A program made the translations under genes and the position numbers. Below the pieces are notes generated by a model. It saw only the letters and a list, made by a program, of their open reading frames with translations, had not been told where the DNA came from and did not search any database. Of a stretch of DNA of 64,000 bases, positions 41,061 through 47,895 are shown piece by piece. How positions within the stretch are numbered: the first letter of the stretch is position 1; each line of letters starts with the position of its first letter. Source of the DNA: Cheiracanthium punctorium (lineage: Eukaryota > Arthropoda > Arachnida > Araneae > Cheiracanthiidae); assembly GCA_038373885.1 (NCBI GenBank), contig JAWZYV010012391.1, forward strand, positions 248,001 through 312,000, read 5' to 3'.

Positions 41061-44000
41061 AGAGCTACACACAAAATAATTTTACTAGTCTTTAAAGTAA
41101 CTATTAGCTGCAACAACACACTTCTGACATCACATGTATAGCTGTGAAAACAATCAGCAAACAGTGGTGGCTCGTGGGATACAGCAAGTACTGCCGGGCT
41201 GCACTTGAAATTATCAGACATATTTTAAAATAATTTATTCTATAAATTTTCTTAAATTCAGATTAGAATTATGGAATTCCTGTGGTAAATTAAAAATAAT
41301 AATAATAATAATAATAATAAATGTATTGTAGTAACTGCTGGATCGCTCATTCGAAAAAAAGCCCTTTAACCTTCCCGCAAATCAACAGCGAAAGTTGTTC
41401 GTACAGCCCTCAGAGCTGATAAAGAAATTAGCAGCACCGTTGCTATGGTAACGACTATGTAAGCAGTCTCTCCAGCATAGGATAGCATAGGGGGTATGTA
41501 GCTAAGACTCAGCTGAAGAAAGGTTTTCTGACTACGGCTGCACTTGTGAATTTGACTAACTGATTGGCTCGGATGAGAAGTGAGGGAGAGAATAAAACAC
41601 AGTATATGTTCTAGTAAAGCTTGAGATTAAAAAAATTCCTCAGTGGCCAGTGGCCAGTGACCCTACAAAGTTCAGTGGACACTTTGATATAGTTAGTGGC
41701 CAAAATTTTCCGTACTTACGTAATTTTTGTTTTCGACACCCTTGCTCCCCGCTTCCGATATATGAGACTAATATGAGATTTTTTATTTTGTACATTTAAT
41801 GATTCAATGCTTTTTTAGTAATAATGCATGGCATGTTCCATATATTACATTCAGAAATAACTAGCTATATTTAAAGAAATCTAAGTACTATGAATTTAAA
41901 ATTTATTAATTCCTTCTGATTGGCTGCAGCTCCTTGTTAGAATCATCACATCACTGTCTGTGTCCATACAATATATAGGTACCCACATGGAGGAGGCTAA
42001 AGGAGCTTAACCCCCCCCCCTCGCCCCAACCCAAATTAAAAGTGAAAATCTCTTAAAAATAGAGAATTGTAATGAAATTAATGATTTAAAGTATTTTACT
42101 TTAAAATTTCTCTTCAGATTAATTCAAACGTATCTTTTACGAAAAATAGTTGGTTATTAAATAAATATAGTGGACTCCCAAAAATCCGCCAACCTGAAAT
42201 CTGTATGGCTAAGTGATATAGAATATTTTGACATTATTGGAAAGTTGTCACTATTACCAAGTACTTATGAAACATGAAGCCTAAGTCGAAAAAAAAAAAA
42301 GTTTAAAAAAAAATTTTTTTTCTGTTTTACAGAATAAAAATAATTACCATAAAATTTTGAAAGCATTTTTCTTTTTTAAAAAAACTAAAAAACTGGAGGT
42401 AAGATAATATATATAGTATTGCAGACCATTTTCTGAACTTATGGTGTACACATAATAAAGTACTATTTATTTAATTTATCTCTCCTTTCATTCATGGAAT
42501 TTATGGGGGAAAAAGGAATTGGGACTTAATAAAAGAGGGCCCCAATTTTCTATTAATTTCGATAGTACGCTTCCTCCTAATTTACTAATTTTGAACTTGC
42601 AAGAAGCTAACAAACGGTTATTTTACTTAAGGTAGTAGCTCCCCAACCTCCTATTAAAAAAAAAAAAAAAAACACTAAGCATCTTATCAAATTTTAAGGA
42701 AAATCAGATGCACTTTAAGATGGGGAGAATCGTAAGCATGTGCTAACACTCAAGCAGCCCATTTTCAAGGTTTCTACTTTCAAATAATCAAGTGTCAGAT
42801 TATGTAAAACATGTTTTAACGAATGTTACACATACGAAGGGTTCAATTTACAAAGGTGAATCATATAAAAGAAATAACTTAGGGAGAAATTTTTGCGGAA
42901 AAGGGGGAGGGCATGGGCGCTGGCAGAATATTTCCCAGGGGTGGGGGGGGGAAGACTACTTCAACGTATGGTTACCATGTTGGAAAGTGCAAAAAAGCAA
43001 CTAAAAACACTGCATACAAAAATCCAGGGGGGGGGAGCCTGCTGCCGGCGCCCATGGGGGAGGATACGTTTTCGCTTCGGCCGACCAAAAATGCCTTCTA
43101 TTCGTATAATCTACAGAGAAACTTCCTGTCATTAAAACGGAACTTGGGTAAAAAAAAAAAAAAGCTTGAAGTGTGAACAGGGGGGGGGGGAGAGAGAGAA
43201 ACACTTCTCTCTTCTCGGACAGCTGTAACGCTGATTAATGGAATTCTGAAGGCATGGAGATCTGTTTATTTAAGCTTTGAAGAGCGAGCGCTTTTACTGG
43301 TGATTACAAAATAAAACAAAATCAAAAGTGTTTTGTCTGTTTCTCTTCCCCCTCCCTCTCGCGCTATTGTAGAGATACCATAACTCTTGCAAAAGGAAAA
43401 ACGTAACAATATAAAAGTAGCTGAATTTAGATTTATTTAAAACTGAAAACGGTATGTTTATGACATTAGTTTTTATTTGCGTATTCCAATGTACAAAATA
43501 ATGTTTTTGTTCGTGGTAGTTTTCAATCTCCTGTAGCGTAAATCAGGATGCAAAAAATGCCAACCTCTTGATCGACCTTTCAAAAGCAGAGGGTTTATTT
43601 ATTGTTTTCAAGTTAATAATAATAATTAAAAAAAAAAAACTCACGTGCTTCCAGTCTAAAATTTTAGAAGGGTCAAAGTAAAGATCACATGAAATTTTTA
43701 AAAAATATAATCGATTACTCTTAAGTTGACTGGACCCTGACTGAGTCGAACGACGGAAAATATACAAAGGGGAGTACTATAATTTAGAAAAACATTAGCT
43801 TCGTTCCTTCAGTACAATGTCTTATTAATGAGATACTTAATGCATCTTTCACATACAGTCATATATTGTATCAGTAGGCAAATATCAAATTTAGTTTTAA
43901 ATAAAACTCCTTTTCACTCTTCTCCTTTTATTACGGCCGTCTATTGTAGAAATTGTAACAAATTATAATTAGAATAATACTTTTGTTCAGATTTTTGCGA

Positions 44001-46300
44001 CCACGTGTAGTATCCCACGGATATGCCTCTCTGCGTACTGGAATGTCGATGTGGAAATGTAATAAAATAATGAGATGGCGCGAAGGGTCAAGGTCAACCA
44101 ACGAGTCAGGTCACTGAGAGAGGGACCCTGAGTATTCTGTTCCGGTGCGTTCCTACCCACCCCCAATGTTACATGTTATCAGTTATGATGAGCTCCTCCC
44201 CTTTCTTCCCCTCCCATAGATGTCTGCAACCCTTTCTCCCCTGCTTGTCCATATAGCGCTGACATTCAGCTTTTGCTACGAGGCCGAGGGCGGGAGGGGC
44301 TGTTTATCTGCGCATCATCAATTTTTCAACTGCTTTGCTTGGACATACAGCGCCGACTTTTGTTACGGGGACGGAAACGAGGGGGGGGGGTTGCTTGCTG
44401 AGTAAATTTTGCAGGTCGCCAATTTTGGCGACTGACAGACTGTTTTGCAGTCGCCAGGAATAATTCCACAGTCGCCACTGGCGATCTGGCGACCGCTAAT
44501 CTCAAGCTTTATGTTCTAGCCCAGCATTTCTCAACCTGAGGGGGGCACGCCCCCCGCAGAACGTTTGCAGGTGGGGGGGGGGGGGTTCTAAAGTAAGAAT
44601 GAATTAATAAAGTAAGCAACATACGGGTTTATAATCCATATTCGGTGCTGTTTACATTTTGATGTTCATTTAGTGTTGGTACTGGTGGAATCATGGGTGA
44701 TGCTCAGAGGGAGTGAAGTACCCTGTTGGTGGCAGTTTTGATTGGCAACCATAAAGAAATGTGTACCGCTTGGCAATGTTTTTTTTTTTTTGGAGGTATG
44801 ATAATGCGCCAAATATTGCAAATTGGATATTTTAGAACTGTAGAAAGATCCAAAATTTCTTGCATTTTCACGCATGTGTAATTGTTGTTTTTTATTCTAG
44901 CTACCGTGTGAAGTACACAGATGAAGGTAGTAAATTTGCTTGCTCAATTTGACATCACTAAACTGTTAATTTGCATTTGTGTGCATGCGTTATTGTTATT
45001 TTTCTTTCTTTTGCAATCTAGCTATTCCAGTCAAAAAAACATTCAAGTAAAAGTGAAACTTCTTATGTTTGCTTCATACATTAAAAATTATTTATGATAA
45101 AATATGAATTATGTTACATATTACATATAATTATAACTTCTCATGTTTTTGTTGAGTTGTACGTTTTCAAATACTTTCTTTTTGAGAGTGTACACGATAG
45201 TCTGATGTTTTTAGTTTAGTAAAGAGCCAGCGTTAGCATATTTTCGAAAGGGCCCCCTAAAGTGATGGTCGGACCCACTGATGTTTTTTATGGGGGGTCT
45301 TGCAAAGGGCCAGCGTTAGCAAATTTTCAAGGTTGCCCCCTAAAGCAATGGCCGGCTCCACTGATGTTTTTTTGGGGGGGGGTCTCCCAAAGGGCTAGCA
45401 TTAGCGTATTTTTGAGGGAATCCCCTAAAGCAATGGCCGGACCCCACTGATGTTTTTTTTGGGGGGTCTCGCAAAGGGCCAGAGTTTGCATATTTTTGAG
45501 GGGGCCCCCTAAGGCGATGGCCGGACCCACTGATGTTTTTTTTTGGGTCTCGCACAAGGCCAGCATTAGCATATTTTCCAAGGGGCACCAAAAGCAATGG
45601 CCGGACCCACTGATGCTTTTTTTAGTCTCGCAAAGGGTCAGCGTTAGCATATTTTCGAGGGGGCCCCCTAAAGCGCTGGCCTGACCCAGTGAGGGTTTTT
45701 GGGGGTATCGCAAAGGACCAGTGTTAGCATATTTGCGAGGAGCCCTTCCTCTTTTGTTTTTAATATTTTGTTATTTTTACTTTAAATAATTCCATTTTTA
45801 CAAATATTTGGTTTCCTAAATCGCCATTTTGTTTAGGTTTCTGTATCTGCGGTGCATCTTGATAAAATAATCGTATAAATCAAGTGCGCTTCCTCTATGG
45901 CTGAATGTCACAGCCTTTTGCGTCACCCGCGCGTTGCCGAACGAGAAAAACCAAAATAACGGAACCCAGAGATTATGACTCGGAAAGAGCAGAAGACGTT
46001 CCGTTCTACAGAAAAGCGCCAACTCGCCAGTTTGTTGACAATCGTCAAGTGGTGGGCTGAAGCACATTTTGGCTTGGCGTACGCCAAGCTCCAGTGGCTA
46101 TCGCCGTGTTTACATAGGCACCGTCTTGTATGGTTTTACCAACATAAATGTCACAAAACACAATAAAGTTTAATATGGGAGATACAAACTTGGCCGTCAA
46201 TATAAGTTTGAATTCTAGCTGAAAAGTCATCGAAAATTTGATTATCTGTTTCTGAAGTTAATGATTTATTCAGAGAATTAATTAGATCTTCACTTTGCAT
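7708..46300 (-). CDS. ZC3HC1: ZC3HC1/NIPA homologue, 8 coding exons (whole gene span)
   Basis: Exons, listed in gene order, lie at 46300-46190, 38926-38782, 36687-36604, 28550-28423, 28103-27982, 18513-18279, 9727-9527 and 7779-7708. They sum to 1098 nt, which is 365 codons plus TAA, and all phases agree. The known family member (human NIPA, about 500 residues) sits at the nuclear basket of the pore complex with TPR and has also been described as an F-box-like SCF subunit. What is visible here: the first zinc module (WIKKHISLSPAIC, YGW, C66-x2-C69, H101-x3-C105), a helical stretch at 110-195, a second module (C207-x2-C210, then FDPLYEHRPWCLW with H287-x3-C291), a low-complexity Ser/Glu loop with the basic run PKKKR before exon 7, and a short C-terminal helix. 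The protein is shorter than vertebrate members, mainly in the N terminus and the loop of module 2. Start choice: first ATG in the frame of exon 1. UTRs were not resolved; a minus-strand AATAAA at 7482-7487 could serve as polyadenylation signal. Confidence 0.88.
7780..9526 (-). other. ZC3HC1: ZC3HC1 intron 7 (1.75 kb)
   Basis: The intron is bounded by the GTAAGT donor of exon 7 and the AACAG acceptor of exon 8. It is AT-rich, with a C run at about 8385-8397. I found no element with defined ends. Confidence 0.75.
9527..9727 (-). CDS. ZC3HC1: ZC3HC1 exon 7 (Rsm1-like HxxxC, H287/C291)
   Basis: The acceptor is AATTTTACAG and the donor GTAAGT; it enters and leaves in phase 0 (67 codons). It encodes KKGEPFDPLYEHRPWCLWIH, then a variable loop and SPGWKIFIKSLLR. 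The FDP-x2-EHR-x2-C-x-W motif followed by PGW is the strongest family signature in the gene. Confidence 0.95.
10272..10681. mobile_element. Foldback MITE, about 410 bp
   Basis: The outer arms of about 85-90 bp are imperfect reverse complements, both starting GGTGATTC and containing AAACTC, then further in CAAGATG and TTCAGAATCACAT. A second small palindrome (ATTGATTACTAAC/GTTAGTAATCAAT, about 10364-10400) sits inside the left half. No clean target duplication was found. Confidence 0.65.
11043..11130. repeat. Left arm of a dispersed inverted repeat
   Basis: The core GTCACCTCCGATATAGAAGG recurs in reverse complement at 12493-12592, with about 90 bp of weaker similarity around it. It may be the terminal repeat of a 1.5 kb element or two separate repeat copies. 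Confidence 0.5.
12493..12592. repeat. Right arm of the dispersed inverted repeat
   Basis: This is the reverse-complement partner of 11043-11130, sharing the 20-base core CCTTCTATATCGGAGGTGAC. It borders the decayed Tc1 transposase at 12682-13190. Confidence 0.5.
12682..13190 (-). pseudogene. Tc1-type transposase, C-terminal two thirds, decayed
   Basis: Read on the minus strand in changing frames it gives VLFTDESW (D1), SRRMFIWRE, GLMVWAGIMLGGCTLLHVFE, RLFRGAVGPEFILIDNN (D2), then after a frameshift SLDLNPIEHVWDALGRAIAT with the catalytic Glu. The DD34E order is that of Tc1 elements abundant in arthropods. Several frameshifts and the lack of recognisable ends mark it as dead. Confidence 0.8.
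15565..16070 (-). other. Unassigned coding-like patch
   Basis: Base composition is less AT-rich than the surroundings. Broken frames on the minus strand read like protein (MYVTPWWCRHGLNGISTGNG, CWDHVGLHVRQENAVHGHAQ). Stops and frame changes suggest a decayed gene or TE piece. I do not recognise the family. Confidence 0.25.
17400..17943. mobile_element. hAT-type MITE, 544 bp
   Basis: The terminal repeats are CAGGGCCTGATTTAT and, inverted, CAGAGCCTGATTTAT. They are flanked by the perfect 8 bp duplication CTTTTACC (17392-17399 and 17944-17951). The CAG.G ends with an 8 bp duplication define the hAT class. There is no coding sequence inside. Confidence 0.88.
18279..18513 (-). CDS. ZC3HC1: ZC3HC1 exon 6 (second module CxxC and acidic loop)
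   Basis: The acceptor is TTTTTTACAG and the donor GTGAGT. It encodes EESDMTIFKCDNCLRSVW, then a Ser/Asn/Glu-rich loop ending EEPTPKKKRYSLVI in phase 0. C207 and C210 start the second zinc (BIR-like/Rsm1) module, and PKKKR is a plausible nuclear localisation signal. Confidence 0.92.
19201..19330. repeat. SINE fragment, same family as 29738-29938
   Basis: The section TAGGGGATAATGTTGG...CCATAATAAAATGGCCA...TAGTGGTG.. matches the 3' half of the 29738-29938 copy in the same orientation. A GTTCGAACC at the start looks like a Pol III B box. Confidence 0.6.
20796..20979 (-). repeat. tRNA-derived SINE (family 1)
   Basis: On the minus strand it begins with an A-box-like TGGCCGAGTGCATT and a B box GGTTCAAACCC about 50 bases on, then a body ending near TTAGAAAGCCTCC. 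The same body is found at 49141-49360 and 59208-59404. Confidence 0.7.
22160..23955. mobile_element. Possible old hAT-like element
   Basis: Clusters of CGGATATCGG/CCGGATATCC near 22176-22226 and 23870-23940 face each other. The right edge reads CCGGATATCCGTTACATCCCTAA, a typical hAT end (TAGGGATGTAACGGATATCC inverted). The left end is eroded and no target duplication is visible. Confidence 0.35.
25645..26308. mobile_element. Tigger/pogo MITE, interrupted
   Basis: The left end is CAGTAGACGTTCGTTAATTT; the right end inverted is CAATGGATGCTCGTTAATTA. TA lies on both sides (25643-25644 and 26309-26310). It is split by the hAT MITE at 25839-26007, so its own length is about 490 bp. Confidence 0.75.
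25839..26007. mobile_element. hAT-type MITE, 169 bp, nested
   Basis: The ends are CAGGCCCGGACACACCC and, inverted, CAAGGCCGGATCCAACCC. They are flanked by AGTGGATA (25831-25838) and AGTGGACA (26008-26015), an 8 bp duplication with one difference. It was inserted into the Tigger MITE 25645-26308 and is therefore younger. Confidence 0.75.
26708..27236. mobile_element. 529 bp MITE with CTATA duplication
   Basis: The ends are CAGGGTTTCTACA and, inverted, CAGGGATTCTACA. CTATA is found on both sides (26703-26707 and 27237-27241). The interior is filled with TCCCTGACTTTCC repeats in both halves. The 5 bp duplication does not fit hAT (8) or Tc1 (TA), so the class is open. Confidence 0.6.
27982..28103 (-). 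CDS. ZC3HC1: ZC3HC1 exon 5
   Basis: The acceptor is AATAAAG with a poor pyrimidine tract; the donor is GTAAGT. It encodes GFSEQQILSLCKMAGIK to ...SLSATGWIITK, then two bases that combine with exon 6 to give Ile. The GW strand before the second CxxC is characteristic of the family. Intron 4 is only 319 bp, the shortest in the gene. Confidence 0.87.
28423..28550 (-). CDS. ZC3HC1: ZC3HC1 exon 4 (inter-module helices)
   Basis: The acceptor is TTGATTACAG and the donor GTATTT. Together with the carried base it gives ENFIKMTPMQKEESMSQFLK and more, and leaves in phase 0 after ...AFTDL. The family has a SEFLDRF-like helix at this position. Confidence 0.87.
28730..29641. mobile_element. Tigger/pogo-type remnant
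   Basis: The left part repeats CTCTATAATGATAATTCTCT-type units, as in CTC..TATAACG Tigger subterminal DNA. The right end inverted reads CAGTGAAATCCCACTATAGC, next to TA. The left end is eroded (AGAATCTCGCTACAACGATA). Confidence 0.5.
29738..29938 (+). repeat. tRNA-derived SINE (family 2) with TA tail
   Basis: The head GGTGCTCAGATGGTGTTGTG with a downstream GGATTCC resembles A and B boxes. The body carries CCATAATAAAATGGCCA, as at 19201-19330. The copy ends in a TA microsatellite (29939-29972), a common SINE tail. Confidence 0.6.
30107..30143. repeat. T37 homopolymer
   Basis: An uninterrupted run of T on the plus strand (A on the gene's sense strand), in intron 3 of ZC3HC1. It may be the poly(A) end of an old retroposon, but I could not define one. 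Confidence 0.9.
31325..32470 (+). pseudogene. Decayed multi-copy ORF, C-terminal part
   Basis: Broken plus-strand frames read EEMPMLIMSKMEKN, DSPSKY, CYASSLMARRIYSLKN, then KKLSLFIGTVYVKPWIKC (31840-31890) and ESDLKLIQDFNRLNC (32372-32416). This appears to be the C-terminal half of the same sort of arthropod multi-copy ORF seen at 20-591 (xLFxxxxYxKPW..., KLIQDFN...). The class of element is unknown to me, and many stops show it is dead. Confidence 0.4.
33160..35400. repeat. Degenerate tandem array inside the Helitron
   Basis: The phrases GGTTTAAGAACAC, CAGACGGAACAACGG, ATGGACACTTCCTGGATTC and AACCCAACC recur every 80-100 bp in the same order, with many changes, on both sides of the inserted hAT-like element. 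Such internal arrays are common in non-autonomous Helitrons. Confidence 0.75.
33913..34680. mobile_element. hAT-like element 'TAAGG', copy A (768 bp)
   Basis: The left end is TAAGTTGACCATA; the right end inverted is TAAAGGAGACCATA. It is flanked by TGCTAACC (33905-33912) and TGCTACCC (34681-34688), an 8 bp duplication with one change. It is a full-length reverse-orientation relative of 46721-47509. The motif TTGGGGAC recurs near both ends. An embedded ACACCCTCTAAAAAAAGTAT at 34255 matches the MITE at 53716. Confidence 0.82.
36604..36687 (-). CDS. ZC3HC1: ZC3HC1 exon 3 (H101/C105 of first zinc module)
   Basis: The acceptor is TTTTACAG and the donor GTAAGT; it enters with two bases completing a codon and leaves with one. 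It encodes LKEAHKKHCPWPLTPCP. The AH-x-K-x-C-x-WP pattern supplies the His and last Cys of the C3HC zinc site, as in the family. Confidence 0.92.
37275..37342 (-). tRNA. tRNA-like sequence, left arm (degenerate)
   Basis: The minus strand begins CCAGAGTAGCTCAGTTGTA and ends near TTCTGG. A-box TAGCTCAGTTG and B-box-like GGGTACGATTCC are present. The anticodon loop reads ACATTAG, so ATT would be the anticodon. Stem mismatches suggest a pseudo-tRNA. Confidence 0.45.
37556..37624 (+). tRNA. tRNA-like sequence, right arm (GTT, Asn-like loop)
   Basis: The acceptor CCAGAGT pairs with ACTCTGG. The A box is TAGCTCAGTGGTAG and the B box GGTTCAATCCC. The anticodon arm CCGC-GCGTTAA-GCGG puts GTT at the anticodon, but base 33 is C instead of U and the T stem has one mismatch. 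It is more cloverleaf-like than the left-arm copy, yet it is not a canonical tRNA-Asn and is probably a repeat-borne tRNA derivative. Confidence 0.5.
38782..38926 (-). CDS. ZC3HC1: ZC3HC1 exon 2 (first zinc module, C66/C69)
   Basis: The acceptor is TTTTTTAACAG and the donor GTAAGT; the exon enters in phase 0 and leaves with one extra base. It encodes RWIKKHISLSPAICSQYGW, then K-C-L-K-N-D-L-L-E-C-V-T-C-G-A. The LSPxxCxxYGW and DxLxCxxC pattern is the signature of the zf-C3HC domain. Confidence 0.93.
39101..40631 (+). mobile_element. Tc1 element, 1531 bp, both ends present
   Basis: The left end is CACTGGCCTCCAAAAGTTAA; the right end inverted is CACTACCCTCCAAAAGTTAA. TA flanks both (39099-39100 and 40632-40633). 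Its transposase covers most of the element but is frameshifted. Confidence 0.9.
39430..40285 (+). pseudogene. Tc1 transposase with DD34E triad, frameshifted
   Basis: The pieces in order are: SVVHRLWNQYQ (HTH), ITMPQLVADHSVASERRISA (Tc1 second HTH), WASVLFTDESKF (D1 at about 39834), then a shift to the third frame with MVRAGIQLDGHTDLHVFLRG, FILMNDNARPHRA (D2), and PDINLMEHVWD with the Glu 34 residues after D2. An in-frame TAA follows HVWD at 40226-40228, and similarity runs on (LGRQVAASSPPPRSLHEL) to about 40285. The family usually has NPIEHVWD, so NLM is a change beside the catalytic Glu. Confidence 0.85.
41029..41059. repeat. A31 homopolymer
   Basis: A plain A run in intron 1 of ZC3HC1; no retroposon body could be defined next to it. 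Confidence 0.9.
41615..44511. mobile_element. hAT-like element, 2.9 kb, non-autonomous
   Basis: The ends are perfect 15 bp inverted repeats (TAAAGCTTGAGATTA) with a perfect 8 bp duplication TGTTCTAG at 41607-41614 and 44512-44519. Next to the ends are GGCCAGTGGCCAGTG on the left and GTCGCCA...CTGGCGA repeats on the right. No transposase frame is visible. A Tigger-like segment (about 42168-43780) is nested inside. Confidence 0.85.
42168..43780. mobile_element. Probable Tigger-like element nested in the hAT-like element
   Basis: The left end TATAGTGGACTCCCAAAAAT and the right end inverted TATAGTACTCCCCTTTGTA are similar but imperfect. The part around 43200-43290 (GGACAGCTGTAACGCTGATT...TTATTTAAGCTT) resembles 2090-2165 in the first Tigger element. 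No frame is intact, and G runs at 42941 and 43181 are prominent. Confidence 0.45.
44523..44590. mobile_element. hAT end fragment
   Basis: CAGCATTTCTCAACCTGAGG followed by G/C runs is the well-known CAG.G.TTCTCAACC hAT terminus. It begins about 11 bp beyond the right end of 41615-44511. The other end was not found. Confidence 0.5.
45028..45196. mobile_element. Degraded copy of the CACCCTC MITE
   Basis: The interior CATTAAAAATTATTTATGAT and the right end CTTTTTGAGAGTGTA match the MITE at 53716-53926. The left terminal repeat is eroded. Confidence 0.65.
45222..45745. repeat. Minisatellite, about 82 bp unit, 6.3 copies
   Basis: Units start near 45228, 45307, 45390, 45476, 45556, 45637 and 45717, each with CCAGCGTTAGCATATTTT, then GGGCCCCCTAAAGC, ATGGCCGGACCCACTGATG and a T/G run. 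Spacing is 79-86 bp, with changes mostly in the T and G runs. Open frames across it are repeat artefacts. Confidence 0.92.
46190..46300 (-). CDS. ZC3HC1: ZC3HC1 exon 1 (start codon, residues 1-37)
   Basis: The exon reads from ATG at 46300 and begins MQSEDLINSL. It ends ...FSARIQTYIDGQ directly before a GTTTGT donor, in phase 0. The family has a phenylalanine-rich FFSRVETF-like segment just before the first zinc module, and FSARIQTY fits it. The donor is weaker than the others, so the exact 3' edge is less sure than the frame. Confidence 0.75.
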
Positions 46301-46496
46301 ATTTATCAATATATGTTAAGTTTAAAATTGATCTACGAGGTAAACAAACTCGTCAACAACTAAAGCCGAATGTAAACAAACTTAGATGTTGCCATTTAAT
46401 AACGACATATATTTGACGTAATGAAAAAAACGAGAGCCTTGGGCATAGCCTTCGAGGGCGTGGCTCGATAAATCATATGAGCTCCCAAAGGACCTA

Positions 46497-47646
46497 GGCC
46501 CTTATTCAGATAGATTTAGTAGCTACTGAACCTATTGTTTAGTTACTAAATTTAGTAAAGTGGATTCAGATAGAATTTGGAGGTGGAGACACTAAACAAG
46601 TGACCAAAACAAGCTACTAAAATCACGTGACCAAACAAGCTGCTAAATCACCGACTAAACAAACGTACCCGTGGAACAAGCGTTCTGATTGGTCTACTAA
46701 CTTTTCCCTTGGTGTTAGTCTAAGGTGACCATACGTCCTCGAAATTCGAGGACAGTCCCCAAATATAGATCTTTTTTTCATTATGTCCCCAAATTTAAAG
46801 ATTTGTACTGTTTTCCCTGAAAGTTTCCATTTAGTTTATTTCTTTCAGAAAAAACTGAAGAAATGAGAAAGATAAACCAACTAAAACCGCCATTTACTCA
46901 GAGAAACAATGAAATTCGATCTCTGAAAACGTTTGTTGTGTCACAGTGTGTGTAGCGTGTACAGACATTCAATAAAGTATCCGACTAATGAGCCAAATTT
47001 CCCATTTCAGTTTTGTTAATGATTAATCACCTTTCATAAAGAACGATGCTTTAAATATGAAATTGACGTACGAAAGTTTACTGGCACTCGAATACTTTTT
47101 TAGAGGGTGTACAAAGTTTCATGAAAAATTATGACAAAATGATCCTATGTAAAAAGCAATGTCTTCTGAAAAATACAAATACTATTCCAAGAGTTAAATT
47201 TTGAATAAATTGCAATATTTCAACATGATGTTCCTTTCATGTTTCTGGTTTAAATAAATATTTATAAATGAATGAAATACTTCCATTAATTTATTAGAAA
47301 TAAGAATACACAATTGATATAAAGAGCTATTAGAGTTCATTTTTAAGTATCAAAGTCAGTCAAGATTTAAAGTATGGGTATACATGGTATTATTTTGTGT
47401 CCTCGAATAAGTCCCCAAAAATATTTTCTAGTGTCCCCAAGTTATCCTTGAATTCGAGGACGATGCTTGATTTGTCCCCATTATACTGTTTAGAAATATG
47501 GTCGCCTTATGTTAGTCACATGTTTAGTACTAAATGTATCTGAATTCGGATTCACTAACTTTTAGTATCCCCGCCCACTTACTAACTTAGTAACTGAACG
47601 ATAGGTTTAGTAGCTACTAAATCTATCATCTATCTGAATAGTAGCC
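46497..47646. mobile_element. PIF/Harbinger-like MITE, split by a hAT-like element
   Basis: The left end is GGCCCTTATTCAGATAGA; the right end inverted is GGCTACTATTCAGATAGA, with TTTAGTAGCTACT further in on both sides. The 3 bp duplication CTA lies at 46494-46496 and 47647-47649. Without the 46721-47509 insertion it is about 353 bp. It starts 197 bp upstream of the ZC3HC1 ATG, inside what should be its promoter region. Confidence 0.75.
46721..47509. mobile_element. hAT-like element 'TAAGG', copy B (789 bp)
   Basis: The ends are TAAGGTGACCATA and, inverted, TAAGGCGACCATA. The perfect 8 bp duplication TGTTAGTC lies at 46713-46720 and 47510-47517. It is colinear with copy A (33913-34680) in reverse orientation over its whole length, including an embedded ACTTTTTTAGAGGGTGTA. 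No frame is preserved. Confidence 0.88.
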
Positions 47647-47895
47647 CTAGTCTTTAACTCCGAGGCACGCCCCCCAAGGCTACGCGTAGCGGAATGAGGA
47701 AAACCCGGTTGAAGTTGTGGCTTCACTTTTCTCCCCACATGCTCACTCCATATTACTCTCTCCTCCAAGAGAGCAACATGCAGAAACGGAAACAAGGAGT
47801 CCGTTTCGCCATGCAGGGAATATACTAAGAAAGTGCCTTCACTTTTTGTTTGTTTGTGTAGCATGTATTTCGGATTTGTGTGCTTTGCTCGAGGC

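Larger units (their letters stand above)
38927..46189 (-). other. ZC3HC1: ZC3HC1 intron 1 (7.26 kb)
   Basis: The intron holds a Tc1 (39101-40631), an A run (41029-41059), a hAT-like element (41615-44511) with a Tigger-like insert, a hAT end at about 44523, a MITE (45028-45196) and a minisatellite (45222-45745). Confidence 0.7.

Noticed and set aside
45327..45713. 128-codon minus-strand open frame with LGGPLENM-like repeats
   Set aside because: It is the 82 bp minisatellite read as protein; the unit happens to lack stops and the frame follows the repeat, not a gene.
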